From Actinomycetota bacterium (GTDB taxonomy: Bacteria; Actinomycetota; Rubrobacteria; Rubrobacterales; Rubrobacteraceae), in contig SIRX01000150.1 of NCBI GenBank assembly GCA_004563715.1, positions 1 to 61,579 of the forward strand: a stretch of DNA of 61,579 bases, in the 5' to 3' direction. Shown here one piece after another: positions 33,660-41,298 of the stretch. The notes under the pieces were generated by a model. It ran no database searches. It had not been told where the DNA came from and saw only the letters and a list, made by a program, of their open reading frames with translations. Made by a program: the position numbers and the translations under genes. Position 1 is the stretch's first letter. Every line of letters begins with the position of its first letter.

Positions 33660-35309
33660 TTAACTGGTGTTGCTCGCGGGCTGCTCGTCCACACGCCGCA
33701 GGACTTCAGCGAGCGCAGCGGTAACGTCGGGGTCGAACTGGGTGCCGGAATTGTGCAGGATCTCCTCCAGCGCTGCGCTGCGGGCTATCTTCGGGCGGTA
33801 GGGTTTGTCGTGGATCATGGTGCTGAACGTGTCTGCGGCGCACACGATGCGGGCCGGAAGCGGTATTTCGTCCCCGGCGAGCCCGTCGGGGTAGCCCCCG
33901 CCGTCGAAGCGCTCGTGGTGGTGCTTGACCGCCGGTGTCGCGGCCGACAGCCCGGCCTCCTCCAGAATCCTGGCACCCAGCTCGGGATGGCTCCGGATGA
34001 TCTCGTACTCCTCGCGGTCGAGCCGGCCGGGCTTGCGCAGTATGGAGTCGGGGATGCCGATCTTGCCGATGTCGTGCAGCAGCGCCCCCACGGCGAGCAG
34101 GTCTATCTCGGTCTCCGGCAGCGACATCTGGTACCCGATGCTCGTCGAGAGTTGCGAGACGTCCTTCATGTGGAAGCCCAGGTAGGGATCACGAACCTCG
34201 GCGGCTTTTATCAAGGTCAGGACCGTCTGCTCTTCCTGTATCCGGGGCTTCCGGTCTCGCAGGGTCTCCGAAAGCTCGGTTATGGGGCCGCCGAAAATGT
34301 TCTCGGGCCGGGAGGCCGCCTCGGAGGCCGCCTCGGAGGCGGCTTCCAGCAGCGCGATGTTCGGGCCTCCGGCTTCCTCCGGTTTGATCGTCACGAACCC
34401 CACGGACACGTCGATGGGGGCTGCGAAGTCGCTGGTCAAAGCCGCTATCGTCTGCCGCAGGCGGACGGCGGTCTGACGGGTCCGGGAGCTGCCCCTCTTC
34501 AACACCGCCAGCCCGTGTCCTTGCCAAAAAACCCAGCGGAACTTCTCCTCCAGATCCAGGCTGATCCTGGCCAGGAGGGCGTCCCAGGCCCCGGGGCCGT
34601 ACACCCGGTTGTAGTCCTGCGGGCGGCGGGGCTTTGCCACGAACAGCGTCATGGTGTTGTTCTGCAAGAACTCCCGGTCCAGCACGCGCGTAAGCGAGGT
34701 CTCACCGGGCAGCCCCGAAACGGGGTCACGTCCGCCGGGGGCGTTTCTCTCGGCCAGGTCGAGGGCCTGCGCAGCCTGCTCGGCTACCTGGCTGAGCGTG
34801 TGCTCTTCCTGGACGCCTACGGTATTCCCTCCGACGATCAGGGCCCCTATACCCTGCCCTTCCGGTGAAATTATGGGGATCGCCACGAGCCCTTCTATGC
34901 CCTCCAGCACCTCCTCGTCGCGCAAGACCTCATGGGTGTTGCTGCTCCACAGGACGAGGCGTTGGATCTTGGGGTGCCACCAGGTGGGGTAGGCGTCGAG
35001 GCCGGCCTCGGCCGAAGTGCCGTGCCGTGACCCGCGCAGCAGGGCCGCGTGTGCGTACGGGGCGTCGACCAACTCCCGAGCCGTGCGCGCCGTCCACTGC
35101 AAGATGCCGTCGGAGTCCATAACCTTCAGGACCGCCGCGAGGTTCGATAGCAGCGTGGACATCTGCTTTTCATGCCTATTGGGGTCAACGCTTTCGGGGG
35201 GGCTATCGGATTTGTAGGGCTTCCGGCGCGGGAGCCAGGCGGCCAGGGAAGCGACCGCTACCGAGATCAGCAAGATGAGCCCTGCTCCCGCCATCACCTC
35301 GGGGGCCAC
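33660..35309 (-). CDS. Membrane-anchored GAF - degenerate GGDEF - HD-GYP protein
   Basis: 549 residues: one transmembrane helix (about 7-27), GAF (about 45-185), a GGDEF-fold region that starts like the family (DPVSGLPGE) but has lost the signature (FWQGHGLAVL where GGDEF should be), and an intact HD-GYP domain (about 360-545) with LLHDIGKIGIPD and HHERFDGGGYPDGLAG. It should hydrolyse c-di-GMP, with the GAF and dead GGDEF parts regulating it. A linker carries three EAAS repeats coded by a 12-base tandem repeat (34311-34346). A good promoter lies 165 bases upstream. Confidence 0.92.
   Translation of the reverse strand: MAPEVMAGAGLILLISVAVASLAAWLPRRKPYKSDSPPESVDPNRHEKQMSTLLSNLAAVLKVMDSDGILQWTARTARELVDAPYAHAALLRGSRHGTSAEAGLDAYPTWWHPKIQRLVLWSSNTHEVLRDEEVLEGIEGLVAIPIISPEGQGIGALIVGGNTVGVQEEHTLSQVAEQAAQALDLAERNAPGGRDPVSGLPGETSLTRVLDREFLQNNTMTLFVAKPRRPQDYNRVYGPGAWDALLARISLDLEEKFRWVFWQGHGLAVLKRGSSRTRQTAVRLRQTIAALTSDFAAPIDVSVGFVTIKPEEAGGPNIALLEAASEAASEAASRPENIFGGPITELSETLRDRKPRIQEEQTVLTLIKAAEVRDPYLGFHMKDVSQLSTSIGYQMSLPETEIDLLAVGALLHDIGKIGIPDSILRKPGRLDREEYEIIRSHPELGARILEEAGLSAATPAVKHHHERFDGGGYPDGLAGDEIPLPARIVCAADTFSTMIHDKPYRPKIARSAALEEILHNSGTQFDPDVTAALAEVLRRVDEQPASNTS
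34311..34346. repeat. 12-base tandem repeat inside the HD-GYP gene
   Basis: Three copies of a GGAGGCCGCCTC-type unit (the last with two changes) encode EAAS x3 in the linker before the HD-GYP domain. This could vary in length between strains. Confidence 0.7.
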
Positions 35310-35473
35310 GAAAGCCTCCCTGGTGCGGCAACCGCGGCACGTCCGTCTATCGCTCGCGCAAAGCTCATCAAGCGCTTTCCAATACCATCACACTGCACAT
35401 AAGGCTGGTAGGCGAGGGCTTTTGCACCAAGCGCACCCAAAACACCCCACCAGCTACGAAACCAACCATAAAA

Positions 35474-35501
35474 TTATTACGGTTTCGGGCACACTTGTCA
35501 A
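35474..35501 (-). promoter_or_regulatory. Promoter of the GAF-GGDEF-HD-GYP gene
   Basis: On the minus strand there is a perfect -35 TTGACA (35496-35501), a 16-base spacer and TAATAA as -10 (35474-35479) in an AT-rich patch, giving a leader of about 155 bases. Confidence 0.65.
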
Positions 35502-35537
35502 CTGGTTCTCGCAAAGACAAAGTGGGGATGCTCCGGA

Positions 35538-36950
35538 TCACAGCTTTCTTACCGGTGCTACGGGAGCGGTCGCCTGCGGGGCGGACGACACTGCCGAATC
35601 CGGGAAGATAAAACGGTCGTCGTCAGCCATACGGTACCCGTCGGATTCGGTATCCAGAATCCTCAGGAAAGCCCGGACCACCACCTCGTCGAACTCGGTT
35701 CCGGCGCCGGCGATAAGTTTGGTTCGCGCCTCGGCAAAGCCCAGACCCGGACGGCGGGGCTGGTCCAGCACCATAGCGGCGTAGGCCTGCGACACCGCCA
35801 GGATCTTTGCCTCCAGCGGGATCCAGGCCCCCCGCAGCCGGTCCGGATACCCACGGCCGTCGGGACGTTCGTGGTGCCAGCGTACCCAACTAGCCATCTC
35901 CTTGAACTCCGGGACCGCCGCGAGGGTCCGTTCGCCGCGTTCCGAATGTTCGGCGAGCTTGCTCCGGCCGATCGAGTTGAGCTTGCCGGTCTCCACGAGC
36001 AACTCGTCGGGAAGACCGAACAGGCCGACGTTGTGGATCAGGGCCGCCAGATGCACCTGCTTTACCCGCAGCTCCCCGAGCTTCATCTCGCGGGCCAGGT
36101 CCGTGGCGAAGACCGCCGTGGCCGCCGCATGCCGGTCGGTGTACCCGTCTCGCTGTCCCATCTCCCGGATGATCATGGTCCCAAACGCCACGTTGGAGCT
36201 CGTGAGCGACTCCTCCAGCGAACGGACCCGCGACCGCAACTCCTGTATCTCTCGTACCTGCTCGCGCGAGCGGTAAACGAGGAATTGACTGCCCATAGCT
36301 CCTGCGCCTACCACTACCGTCGCCAGCGGGCCATACGCTACTAGAACCAGCGCGCCTACTCCCGCAGTGAGCACGTTGATGGCGTCTGAGAGCAAGTAGG
36401 GTTGCCAGTTCTCCTCCCAAGTTTCACTGAATGACTGGCCGTATTTGACCTTGAGCAGACCACTATCTATGGCTTCGTTCGTTAGTATCAACGTCACTCC
36501 GGCCGCGAGTGCCCCATAGAAGATGCTTGTAAATTCGAAGACACTTGTGAGATTTTCTCTTTGTACGGTTAGCAAAGGTTTTGAGACGAAAGAGAATGCT
36601 ATGCCGGCCAAGTAGATAATTGTAATGTTCTGACCGGCCTCGTAACCGGTGCGTAGCCAGTCACGGCGTCCTGCGATAATAGAAGCAGGCAAAGCAGCCA
36701 AAACAGCCCAGGTTGGTCCTAACACTACGACTGCCAATATTAGCCCTACGTCCCAAGTTCCTAAGCTGGTATGTTCGCCAATGCGCACCGTAAGAAATGT
36801 GCTCAACAGCACAAAGGCAGCAAGGACTATTGTTCCTACGACGAGCCGAGAATCAAACTCGACCCCGTACCAGTATATCCAGGAGGAGGCTAGAGCAAAG
36901 GCGCAGATCAATAGAGCGCCTACATAAATCCTAAGATGTATCTCGCTCAA
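35538..36950 (-). CDS. Multi-pass membrane HD-GYP-like protein with degenerate HD motif, downstream of the hexapeptide array
   Basis: 470 residues from the TTG at 36950 (AGGTAG three bases upstream). The N-terminal ~235 residues form about six to seven membrane helices resembling a MASE-type sensor. A short coiled coil (about 238-258) leads into an HD-GYP domain (about 265-440). The GYP part is intact (HHERPDGRGYPD), but the metal-binding HD reads LIHNVGLFGLPD: Asp is Asn, and the usual Lys after DIG is Leu. It is therefore more likely a c-di-GMP sensor or a crippled phosphodiesterase. Upstream lie a 12-bp inverted repeat next to its ribosome-binding site and an array of MARRSW mini-ORFs, so it is probably regulated during translation. 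The N-terminal half is lower in GC than the C-terminal half. Confidence 0.88.
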   Translation of the reverse strand: MSEIHLRIYVGALLICAFALASSWIYWYGVEFDSRLVVGTIVLAAFVLLSTFLTVRIGEHTSLGTWDVGLILAVVVLGPTWAVLAALPASIIAGRRDWLRTGYEAGQNITIIYLAGIAFSFVSKPLLTVQRENLTSVFEFTSIFYGALAAGVTLILTNEAIDSGLLKVKYGQSFSETWEENWQPYLLSDAINVLTAGVGALVLVAYGPLATVVVGAGAMGSQFLVYRSREQVREIQELRSRVRSLEESLTSSNVAFGTMIIREMGQRDGYTDRHAAATAVFATDLAREMKLGELRVKQVHLAALIHNVGLFGLPDELLVETGKLNSIGRSKLAEHSERGERTLAAVPEFKEMASWVRWHHERPDGRGYPDRLRGAWIPLEAKILAVSQAYAAMVLDQPRRPGLGFAEARTKLIAGAGTEFDEVVVRAFLRILDTESDGYRMADDDRFIFPDSAVSSAPQATAPVAPVRKL

Positions 36951-36960
36951 GGTCTACCTG

Positions 36961-37015
36961 GTACGGAGCCTGCGTGCATAACGTCGTATTGTGCCACAAG
37001 ACACAGGCTCCGTAC
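36961..37015 (-). promoter_or_regulatory. 12-bp inverted repeat adjoining the HD-GYP ribosome-binding site
   Basis: GTACGGAGCCTG (36961-36972) and CAGGCTCCGTAC (37004-37015) are perfectly complementary around a 31-base loop. On the transcript the hairpin begins 20 bases after the stop of the last MARRSW mini-ORF. It ends one base before the AGGTAG of the HD-GYP gene, so it could block ribosome access. Confidence 0.65.
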
Positions 37016-37034
37016 ATAGGAAAAGAGTTGGTTC

Positions 37035-37055
37035 TTACCAGCTTCTGCGAGCCAC
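37035..37055 (-). CDS. Mini-ORF 1, hexapeptide MARRSW
   Basis: GTG start, TAA stop, coding Met-Ala-Arg-Arg-Ser-Trp. GAGAGGTGA (37063-37071) ends seven bases before the start. It is the copy nearest the HD-GYP gene; its stop lies 20 bases before the 12-bp inverted repeat. Codons used are GCT, CGC, AGA, AGC and TGG. Confidence 0.7.
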   Translation of the reverse strand: MARRSW

Positions 37056-37121
37056 TGATTACTCACCTCTCATTCTATCTACTGTTCGCTTCCAATCGGC
37101 CTTGTATGCTTACTTGCCTGG

Positions 37122-37142
37122 TTACCAACTCCTGCGAGCCAT
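37122..37142 (-). CDS. Mini-ORF 2, hexapeptide MARRSW
   Basis: ATG start, TAA stop. GGGTGGTGA (37150-37158) ends seven bases before the start. Codons GCT, CGC, AGG, AGT and TGG: Arg4 and Ser5 use different synonymous codons from copy 1. Confidence 0.7.
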   Translation of the reverse strand: MARRSW

Positions 37143-37197
37143 CGATTGTTCACCACCCTTTCAAAAATTGTTTTTTCTCCTATGCTTACTTATCGAA

Positions 37198-37218
37198 CTA
37201 CCAACTCCGGCGGGCCAC
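37198..37218 (-). CDS. Mini-ORF 3, hexapeptide MARRSW
   Basis: GTG start, TAG stop. GGGAGGTGA (37225-37233) ends six bases before the start. Codons GCC, CGC, CGG, AGT and TGG: the Arg4 codon differs from copies 1 and 2 in its first base yet stays Arg. Confidence 0.7.
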   Translation of the reverse strand: MARRSW

Positions 37219-37270
37219 AGAGGTTCACCTCCCTACAAACGTTTCGGTCTCGACCGTTACCCGACTCGCC

Positions 37271-37291
37271 TCACCAGGACCTGCGCGCCAT
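37271..37291 (-). CDS. Mini-ORF 4, hexapeptide MARRSW
   Basis: ATG start, TGA stop. AGGGGGTGA (37299-37307) ends seven bases before the start. Codons GCG, CGC, AGG, TCC and TGG: Ser5 uses the other serine codon family, which needs two base changes. Confidence 0.7.
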   Translation of the reverse strand: MARRSW

Positions 37292-37349
37292 TGACTTCTC
37301 ACCCCCTCTCCAATACCCTTCTTATTTGTGGGGTCTGTTCGTTACCAAG

Positions 37350-37370
37350 TTACCAAGCTCTGCGGACTAT
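37350..37370 (-). pseudogene. Decayed mini-ORF 5 (IVRRAW with ATA at the start position)
   Basis: Same length, with Arg-Arg and Trp-stop kept, but the start is ATA and two residues differ. GGTGA lies 10 bases upstream. It is either inactive or started poorly. Confidence 0.5.
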
Positions 37371-37445
37371 TAATCTCTCATCACCTTGACGCTCGACTCG
37401 GTTTTCTATTGGGCATACTCGCCCATAGTCCTCGGCTACCAATCA

Positions 37446-37463
37446 TCACAGGACCTCAGCTAT
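37446..37463 (-). pseudogene. Decayed mini-ORF 6
   Basis: ATA-GCT-GAG-GTC-CTG-TGA aligns with copy 4 after a 3-base and a 1-base gap, which destroys the peptide. The purine-rich stretch upstream has no proper GGTGA. Confidence 0.4.
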
Positions 37464-37603
37464 ATCTACCCCCCTCAGTAGGGTCTATTGACATGCATGC
37501 TACTTGATCTGATGGGTGGAGGTAAGGGTATTTTTCACGAAACTCTGCTTCTTTGGCGTGATTCTGTCTGTGTAGCGTGTTTTTTTGTGGAGATTTTCGC
37601 TTG

Positions 37604-38809
37604 TCAGCCGTGCTGGCTGCGGGTTTTCGCTGAACCTGCGGCTATAAAGAGCAGGATGAGCACGCCCGCCACGGCGGTTGCTGAGCCCGCGAAGAGGTAC
37701 GTCGTGCGGGGGCCGACGGCGTCCACGATCAGGCCCCCGGCGGGGTACGCCACGGCTTCCGCGACGCTGTACCCCATGAACCTCACGGAGAACACCCGGC
37801 CCAGCAGCGCGTCGGGGACCCGTCTCTGCAGTATGGTGTCGGTCGCCACGTTGTCTATGCCGTTCGCGACGCCGGCTATCGTCAGCGCCCCCAGGGCCAG
37901 GGCGAAGGTCGGCGACAGGCCGGTGGCGAACAGCGCCAGCGCCCAAACGAAGATGCCCGTGAAGTAGAGGAAGATCAGGTTTACCCGGTTGTTCAGAATG
38001 GCCGTCAGGGCGCTGCCGGCTACCATTCCCGCCCCCCACAGGCTCACGAGCAGCCCGTAACCGGTGTCTCCCGCGTCGAAGGTGTCACGGGCCAGGAAGA
38101 CCTCGGCCGGTATCGTCAGGTCGGTCACCAGCATCGTGAGGAACGCTCCCACCACGATAGCCAGGGGTATCCGGGCGCCGGCCAGGTAGCCGAAGCCGGT
38201 CTTCAACTCCCGCACGAAGCTCTCTTCGTCGTCCCTCTGCGGACGGGGGAGGGGTATCAGGGCGAGGAAGCCCGCGGAGATCAGGTACGTCACGGCGTTC
38301 AGAACAAACGCCACGTCCACGCCGTACGCGGACACCATCAACCCCCCCAGAGCCGGTCCCAGCATCATCGAGAGGCTGAAGGTGCCGCTGATCAAGGCGT
38401 TGGCCCGGATAAGCTCCTCACTGGAGACGATGCTCGGGAAGGCGGCCCGGATGGTGGGGTTGAAAACGGCCCGGGCCAGACCCATCAGGAAGACCAGCAC
38501 GTACAGGACCACGAGCTCCCGGGTAAAGACCACCGAGACGATCAGGCCCGCGCGGCAAATGTCGCTCACCACCAGGATAGCCCGCCGGTCCAGGCGGTCC
38601 GCCAGAACGCCGGCCAGCGGGCTGAGGAGGGTCGGCAGGAGCCGGGCTACCAGCAAGCCCCCGACCGCCGAAGCGCTCCCGGTGATCTCGGCCACCAGGA
38701 TCACCAGCGCCACCATGGAGATGGCGTCGCCCACGAAAGACAGCCCCTGGCCTGCCCAGAGTTTGAGGAAGCGTGAGTTGTTCAGCAGCGAGCGGCGGCC
38801 GCTCTCCAA
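37604..38809 (-). CDS. MFS transporter (macrolide-efflux-like, 12 helices)
   Basis: 401 residues from a TTG with GGAGGTAACGT upstream. The N terminus (FLKLWAGQGLSFVGDAISMVAL) and the loop LADRLDRRAILVVSD are typical of the MefA/drug-efflux branch of the major facilitator superfamily. The second half carries the related VPDALLGRVFSV loop. Twelve hydrophobic segments are visible. The substrate is unknown; the branch exports hydrophobic drugs or antibiotics by proton antiport. It is upstream of, and on the same strand as, the MARRSW array and HD-GYP gene, so read-through transcription is possible. Confidence 0.9.
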   Translation of the reverse strand: MESGRRSLLNNSRFLKLWAGQGLSFVGDAISMVALVILVAEITGSASAVGGLLVARLLPTLLSPLAGVLADRLDRRAILVVSDICRAGLIVSVVFTRELVVLYVLVFLMGLARAVFNPTIRAAFPSIVSSEELIRANALISGTFSLSMMLGPALGGLMVSAYGVDVAFVLNAVTYLISAGFLALIPLPRPQRDDEESFVRELKTGFGYLAGARIPLAIVVGAFLTMLVTDLTIPAEVFLARDTFDAGDTGYGLLVSLWGAGMVAGSALTAILNNRVNLIFLYFTGIFVWALALFATGLSPTFALALGALTIAGVANGIDNVATDTILQRRVPDALLGRVFSVRFMGYSVAEAVAYPAGGLIVDAVGPRTTYLFAGSATAVAGVLILLFIAAGSAKTRSQHG

Positions 38810-39108
38810 ACGTTACCTCCAGGCGTAGAAGGCTCCGGAGACGAATGATACACCCGTACGATATACAGGTCTTGTCTCTGGATTTTGTTCGTTCAAGTAC
38901 TACACGCTTCTATCAGATACAGTGTCGAGGCGACAAAATACTGCATTTGGGTGATACGCCGGGCTTCGTCCGGATGTACGCTGGTACGAAATGCCAGCTC
39001 GAGAAGGGGCAACATGGTAGGGCTGAAGTATGGTGCGGGCAAACCTGGTTACAGGCAAACTTCGCGTGTGACGGAAGCATGCGAAAGGTAACGAATGGGG
39101 TGAAGGGC
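38810..39108. other. 299-base divergent intergenic region
   Basis: This lies between the MFS gene (minus) and the GGDEF-EAL gene (plus). It contains small hairpins (CCGG...CCGG near 38960, GCTGG...CCAGC near 38980-39000, CCTG...CAGG near 39045) and two GGCAAAC direct repeats near 39037 and 39053. No gene and no recognised riboswitch fold. Confidence 0.4.
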
Positions 39109-41250
39109 ATGCTGCTGTACGGAGACCAGGACGAACAGGTTGCTTCCGGCGGAGAAGCCGGGCGAGGCTTGTTCGAGGCGCTGGTTCGCAACGCCTCCGA
39201 CGGTATAGCCGTCCTGGACGCCAGGGGCGGGATCCGTTACGTGGGTGACTCGCTGAGCAGGTCCCTGGGGTACAGTCCGGCGCAGGTCCTCGGTCGCAAC
39301 GGTTCCGGGCTGGCCGGGTTGATCCACCCGGCTGACCAGCCTGCTTTCGAAGAGATACTGACAGGCGTCCTGGAGAAGCCCGGGGAGGTGTTGCGAACCG
39401 ACCTGCGCCTCTGCCGCGCGGACAGGACCTGGGTCTGGATGGAGGCGTCCGTCCAGAACTTGCTGGAGGACAGAGACGTGGCCGGTGTGGCGCTCAACTT
39501 GCGGGACATAGTGGAGCGCAAGAGGGCCGAGGAGGCCTACCGGCGAGGCGAGGAACGGTTCCGGTCCCTGGTACACAGCGCGCAGGACATTATCTGCGTG
39601 GCCGACGCGGAGGCCCGGGTGCGCTACCTGAGCCCCGCTTTCGAACGGGTGCTGGGCCGGGACCCTGAAGACCGGTTGGGTAAGAGCTGCTTCGAACACG
39701 TACATCCGGAGGACGCAGGTCGGGCGCGGGCCGCTTTCGATCTCCTGCTCGAAGACCCTTCCAGTGAGCCTGCAGCGGAGATCCGGGTGGGTCACGAAGA
39801 CGGCTCCTGGCGCTACCTGGAGATAGTCGGGCGCAACCTGCTCTCTGATCCCAACGTAGAGGGCATCGTGCTCAACGCCCGGGACATCACCGGGCGAAAA
39901 GCGTTCGAAGAGCAACTCGTCCACCGGGCCTTCCACGACGCGTTGACCGGTTTGCCCAACCGGGCGCTGTTCGCCGACCGGCTCGGGCACGCCATAAAAC
40001 GCGCCGGCCGCCGGGAGGGCGCGGTCGCGGTCCTGTTCCTGGACCTGGACGGGTTCAAGCTCATAAACGACTCTATGGGTCACGACGTTGGCGACGAGTT
40101 GCTCGTCGCGGTGGGCCGGCGTCTCAAGAAGATACTGCGTCCCGAGGACACTGTTGCCCGGCTCGGCGGCGACGAGTTCGCGGTGCTGCTCGAAGACGCC
40201 AGAGGACCTGAGGACGCCAAGGAGGTCACCGAGCGCATCCTGGGCGAGTTGGAGAAGCCTTTCGATCTCCCGGGCCAACGGGTGTTTGTCAGCGCCAGCA
40301 TCGGGATAGCCGTCGGTGGTTGCGACCCAAACCGTCCGGCGGAACTCCTGAGAAAGGCCGACCTGGCGATGTACCGGGCCAAAGACCACGGCCGCGGGCG
40401 TTACAGCTGCTTCGATACCAGCCTCGACGTTCGCATCCGGGAGCGGCTGGGCCTGGAGAACGACCTGCGGCGCGCCCTCGAGCGCGCCGAGTTCGAAGTC
40501 CATTACCAGCCGACGGTGCGGCTCGCATCGGGCACCGTCTCCGGCGTGGAAGCCCTGCTGCGCTGGCGGCACCCCGAGAGAGGCCTTCTCGAACCCCGGG
40601 AGTTTGTCCGGACGGCGGAGGAGATGGACCTCATGCTTCCCATCGGGGAGTGGGTCGTCAGAGAGGTCTGCCGCCAGCTGCGGGCGTGGCAGCAGCGTCG
40701 CCCCACGCGCCCGCCGCTCAAAGCGAGCGTCAACCTCTCCGGGAGGCAGCTGGCGGACCCCGGTCTGGTGCGAACGATCTCCGAGCTTTTGCAGGGAACC
40801 GGGCTGGAGCCCGGCACGCTCTACCTGGAGATAACCGAGAGCGTTTTCATGGACGACCCGTCTTCGAACCTGCACGTTTTCCGGGCGTTGAAGCAACTGG
40901 GGGCGCGGCTGGTGCTGGACAACTTCGGAACCGGGTACTCCTCGCTGGCCTACCTCAAGTGGTTGCCCATAGACGCCGTAAAGATCGACCGCACTTTCGT
41001 CCGCTGCCTGGATGAAGACCCGGAGTACGCGCTTCTGGTCTCGGCGATGATCCAGCTCTCCCACGCCTTGCGCAAGGAGGTTTTCGCGGGTGGGGTGGAG
41101 ACCGCCGGCCAGCTGACCTGCTTGCTCGACATGGGCTGCGACGTGGTGCAGGGGGACTACTTCTGGCCCCCGCTCCCGGCCGCGGCGACGCACGAGGTCT
41201 TCGCCCCGGACCGCACCGCCCCGGTAAACCGTCCGCCCCCGGCCGGGTAA
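39109..41250 (+). CDS. PAS-PAS-GGDEF-EAL c-di-GMP protein
   Basis: 713 residues from the ATG at 39109 (GGGTGAAGG upstream); the frame is open back to 38773 through non-family sequence. PAS 1 (about 20-135), PAS 2 (about 145-265), GGDEF (about 270-430) with the intact signature ARLGGDEFAVLL, and EAL (about 440-700) with EALLRW, SVNLSGRQL, EITESVF, KIDRTFV and GGVETAGQ. The metal motif that reads DDFGTG in active enzymes is DNFGTG here, so phosphodiesterase activity may be low and the protein may act mainly as a cyclase or sensor. No membrane segment, so it is cytoplasmic. Confidence 0.92.
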   Translation: MLLYGDQDEQVASGGEAGRGLFEALVRNASDGIAVLDARGGIRYVGDSLSRSLGYSPAQVLGRNGSGLAGLIHPADQPAFEEILTGVLEKPGEVLRTDLRLCRADRTWVWMEASVQNLLEDRDVAGVALNLRDIVERKRAEEAYRRGEERFRSLVHSAQDIICVADAEARVRYLSPAFERVLGRDPEDRLGKSCFEHVHPEDAGRARAAFDLLLEDPSSEPAAEIRVGHEDGSWRYLEIVGRNLLSDPNVEGIVLNARDITGRKAFEEQLVHRAFHDALTGLPNRALFADRLGHAIKRAGRREGAVAVLFLDLDGFKLINDSMGHDVGDELLVAVGRRLKKILRPEDTVARLGGDEFAVLLEDARGPEDAKEVTERILGELEKPFDLPGQRVFVSASIGIAVGGCDPNRPAELLRKADLAMYRAKDHGRGRYSCFDTSLDVRIRERLGLENDLRRALERAEFEVHYQPTVRLASGTVSGVEALLRWRHPERGLLEPREFVRTAEEMDLMLPIGEWVVREVCRQLRAWQQRRPTRPPLKASVNLSGRQLADPGLVRTISELLQGTGLEPGTLYLEITESVFMDDPSSNLHVFRALKQLGARLVLDNFGTGYSSLAYLKWLPIDAVKIDRTFVRCLDEDPEYALLVSAMIQLSHALRKEVFAGGVETAGQLTCLLDMGCDVVQGDYFWPPLPAAATHEVFAPDRTAPVNRPPPAG

Positions 41251-41298
41251 CATACGCGGTAGTTCCGGCCCGCAGGCCCCGCGAACGAGAGGAGCTTT

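Larger units (their letters stand above)
37035..37463 (-). repeat. Degenerate tandem array of six Shine-Dalgarno plus mini-ORF units
   Basis: Six units on the minus strand have start codons at 37463, 37370, 37291, 37218, 37142 and 37055 (spacing 93, 79, 73, 76 and 87). Conservation is confined to a GGTGA-type ribosome-binding site and the following 21-base frame; the sequences between are largely unrelated, except that the two units nearest HD-GYP share AAGTAAGCATA. The four units nearest HD-GYP encode MARRSW exactly; the two farthest are decayed. Confidence 0.85.
36951..37603. other. 653-base AT-richer leader region with hexapeptide array
   Basis: This gap between the MFS stop and the HD-GYP start contains the six mini-ORF units (37035-37463) and the 12-bp inverted repeat. 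The bases from 37464 to 37603 show no gene and no strong promoter; the array may be read from the MFS transcript or from a weak local start. Confidence 0.7.

Noticed and set aside
37035-37463. Degenerate CRISPR array
   Set aside because: The repeated core is diverged and spaced irregularly (73-93 bases), differences fall on synonymous codon positions, and there are no cas genes.
37488-37493. TTGACA as -35 of a plus-strand promoter in the MFS-array gap
   Set aside because: No -10 follows at 16-18 bases, and no plus-strand gene lies downstream before the MFS coding region.
39036-39070. GEMM-type c-di-GMP riboswitch before the GGDEF-EAL gene
   Set aside because: A GGGCAAACC stretch is present, but the required second half (GACGCAAAGCC-type) and the tetraloop pattern are not.
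38773-39108. N-terminal 112-residue extension of the GGDEF-EAL protein
   Set aside because: It overlaps the divergent MFS start, has no domain and contains no ribosome-binding site, whereas 39109 has one.
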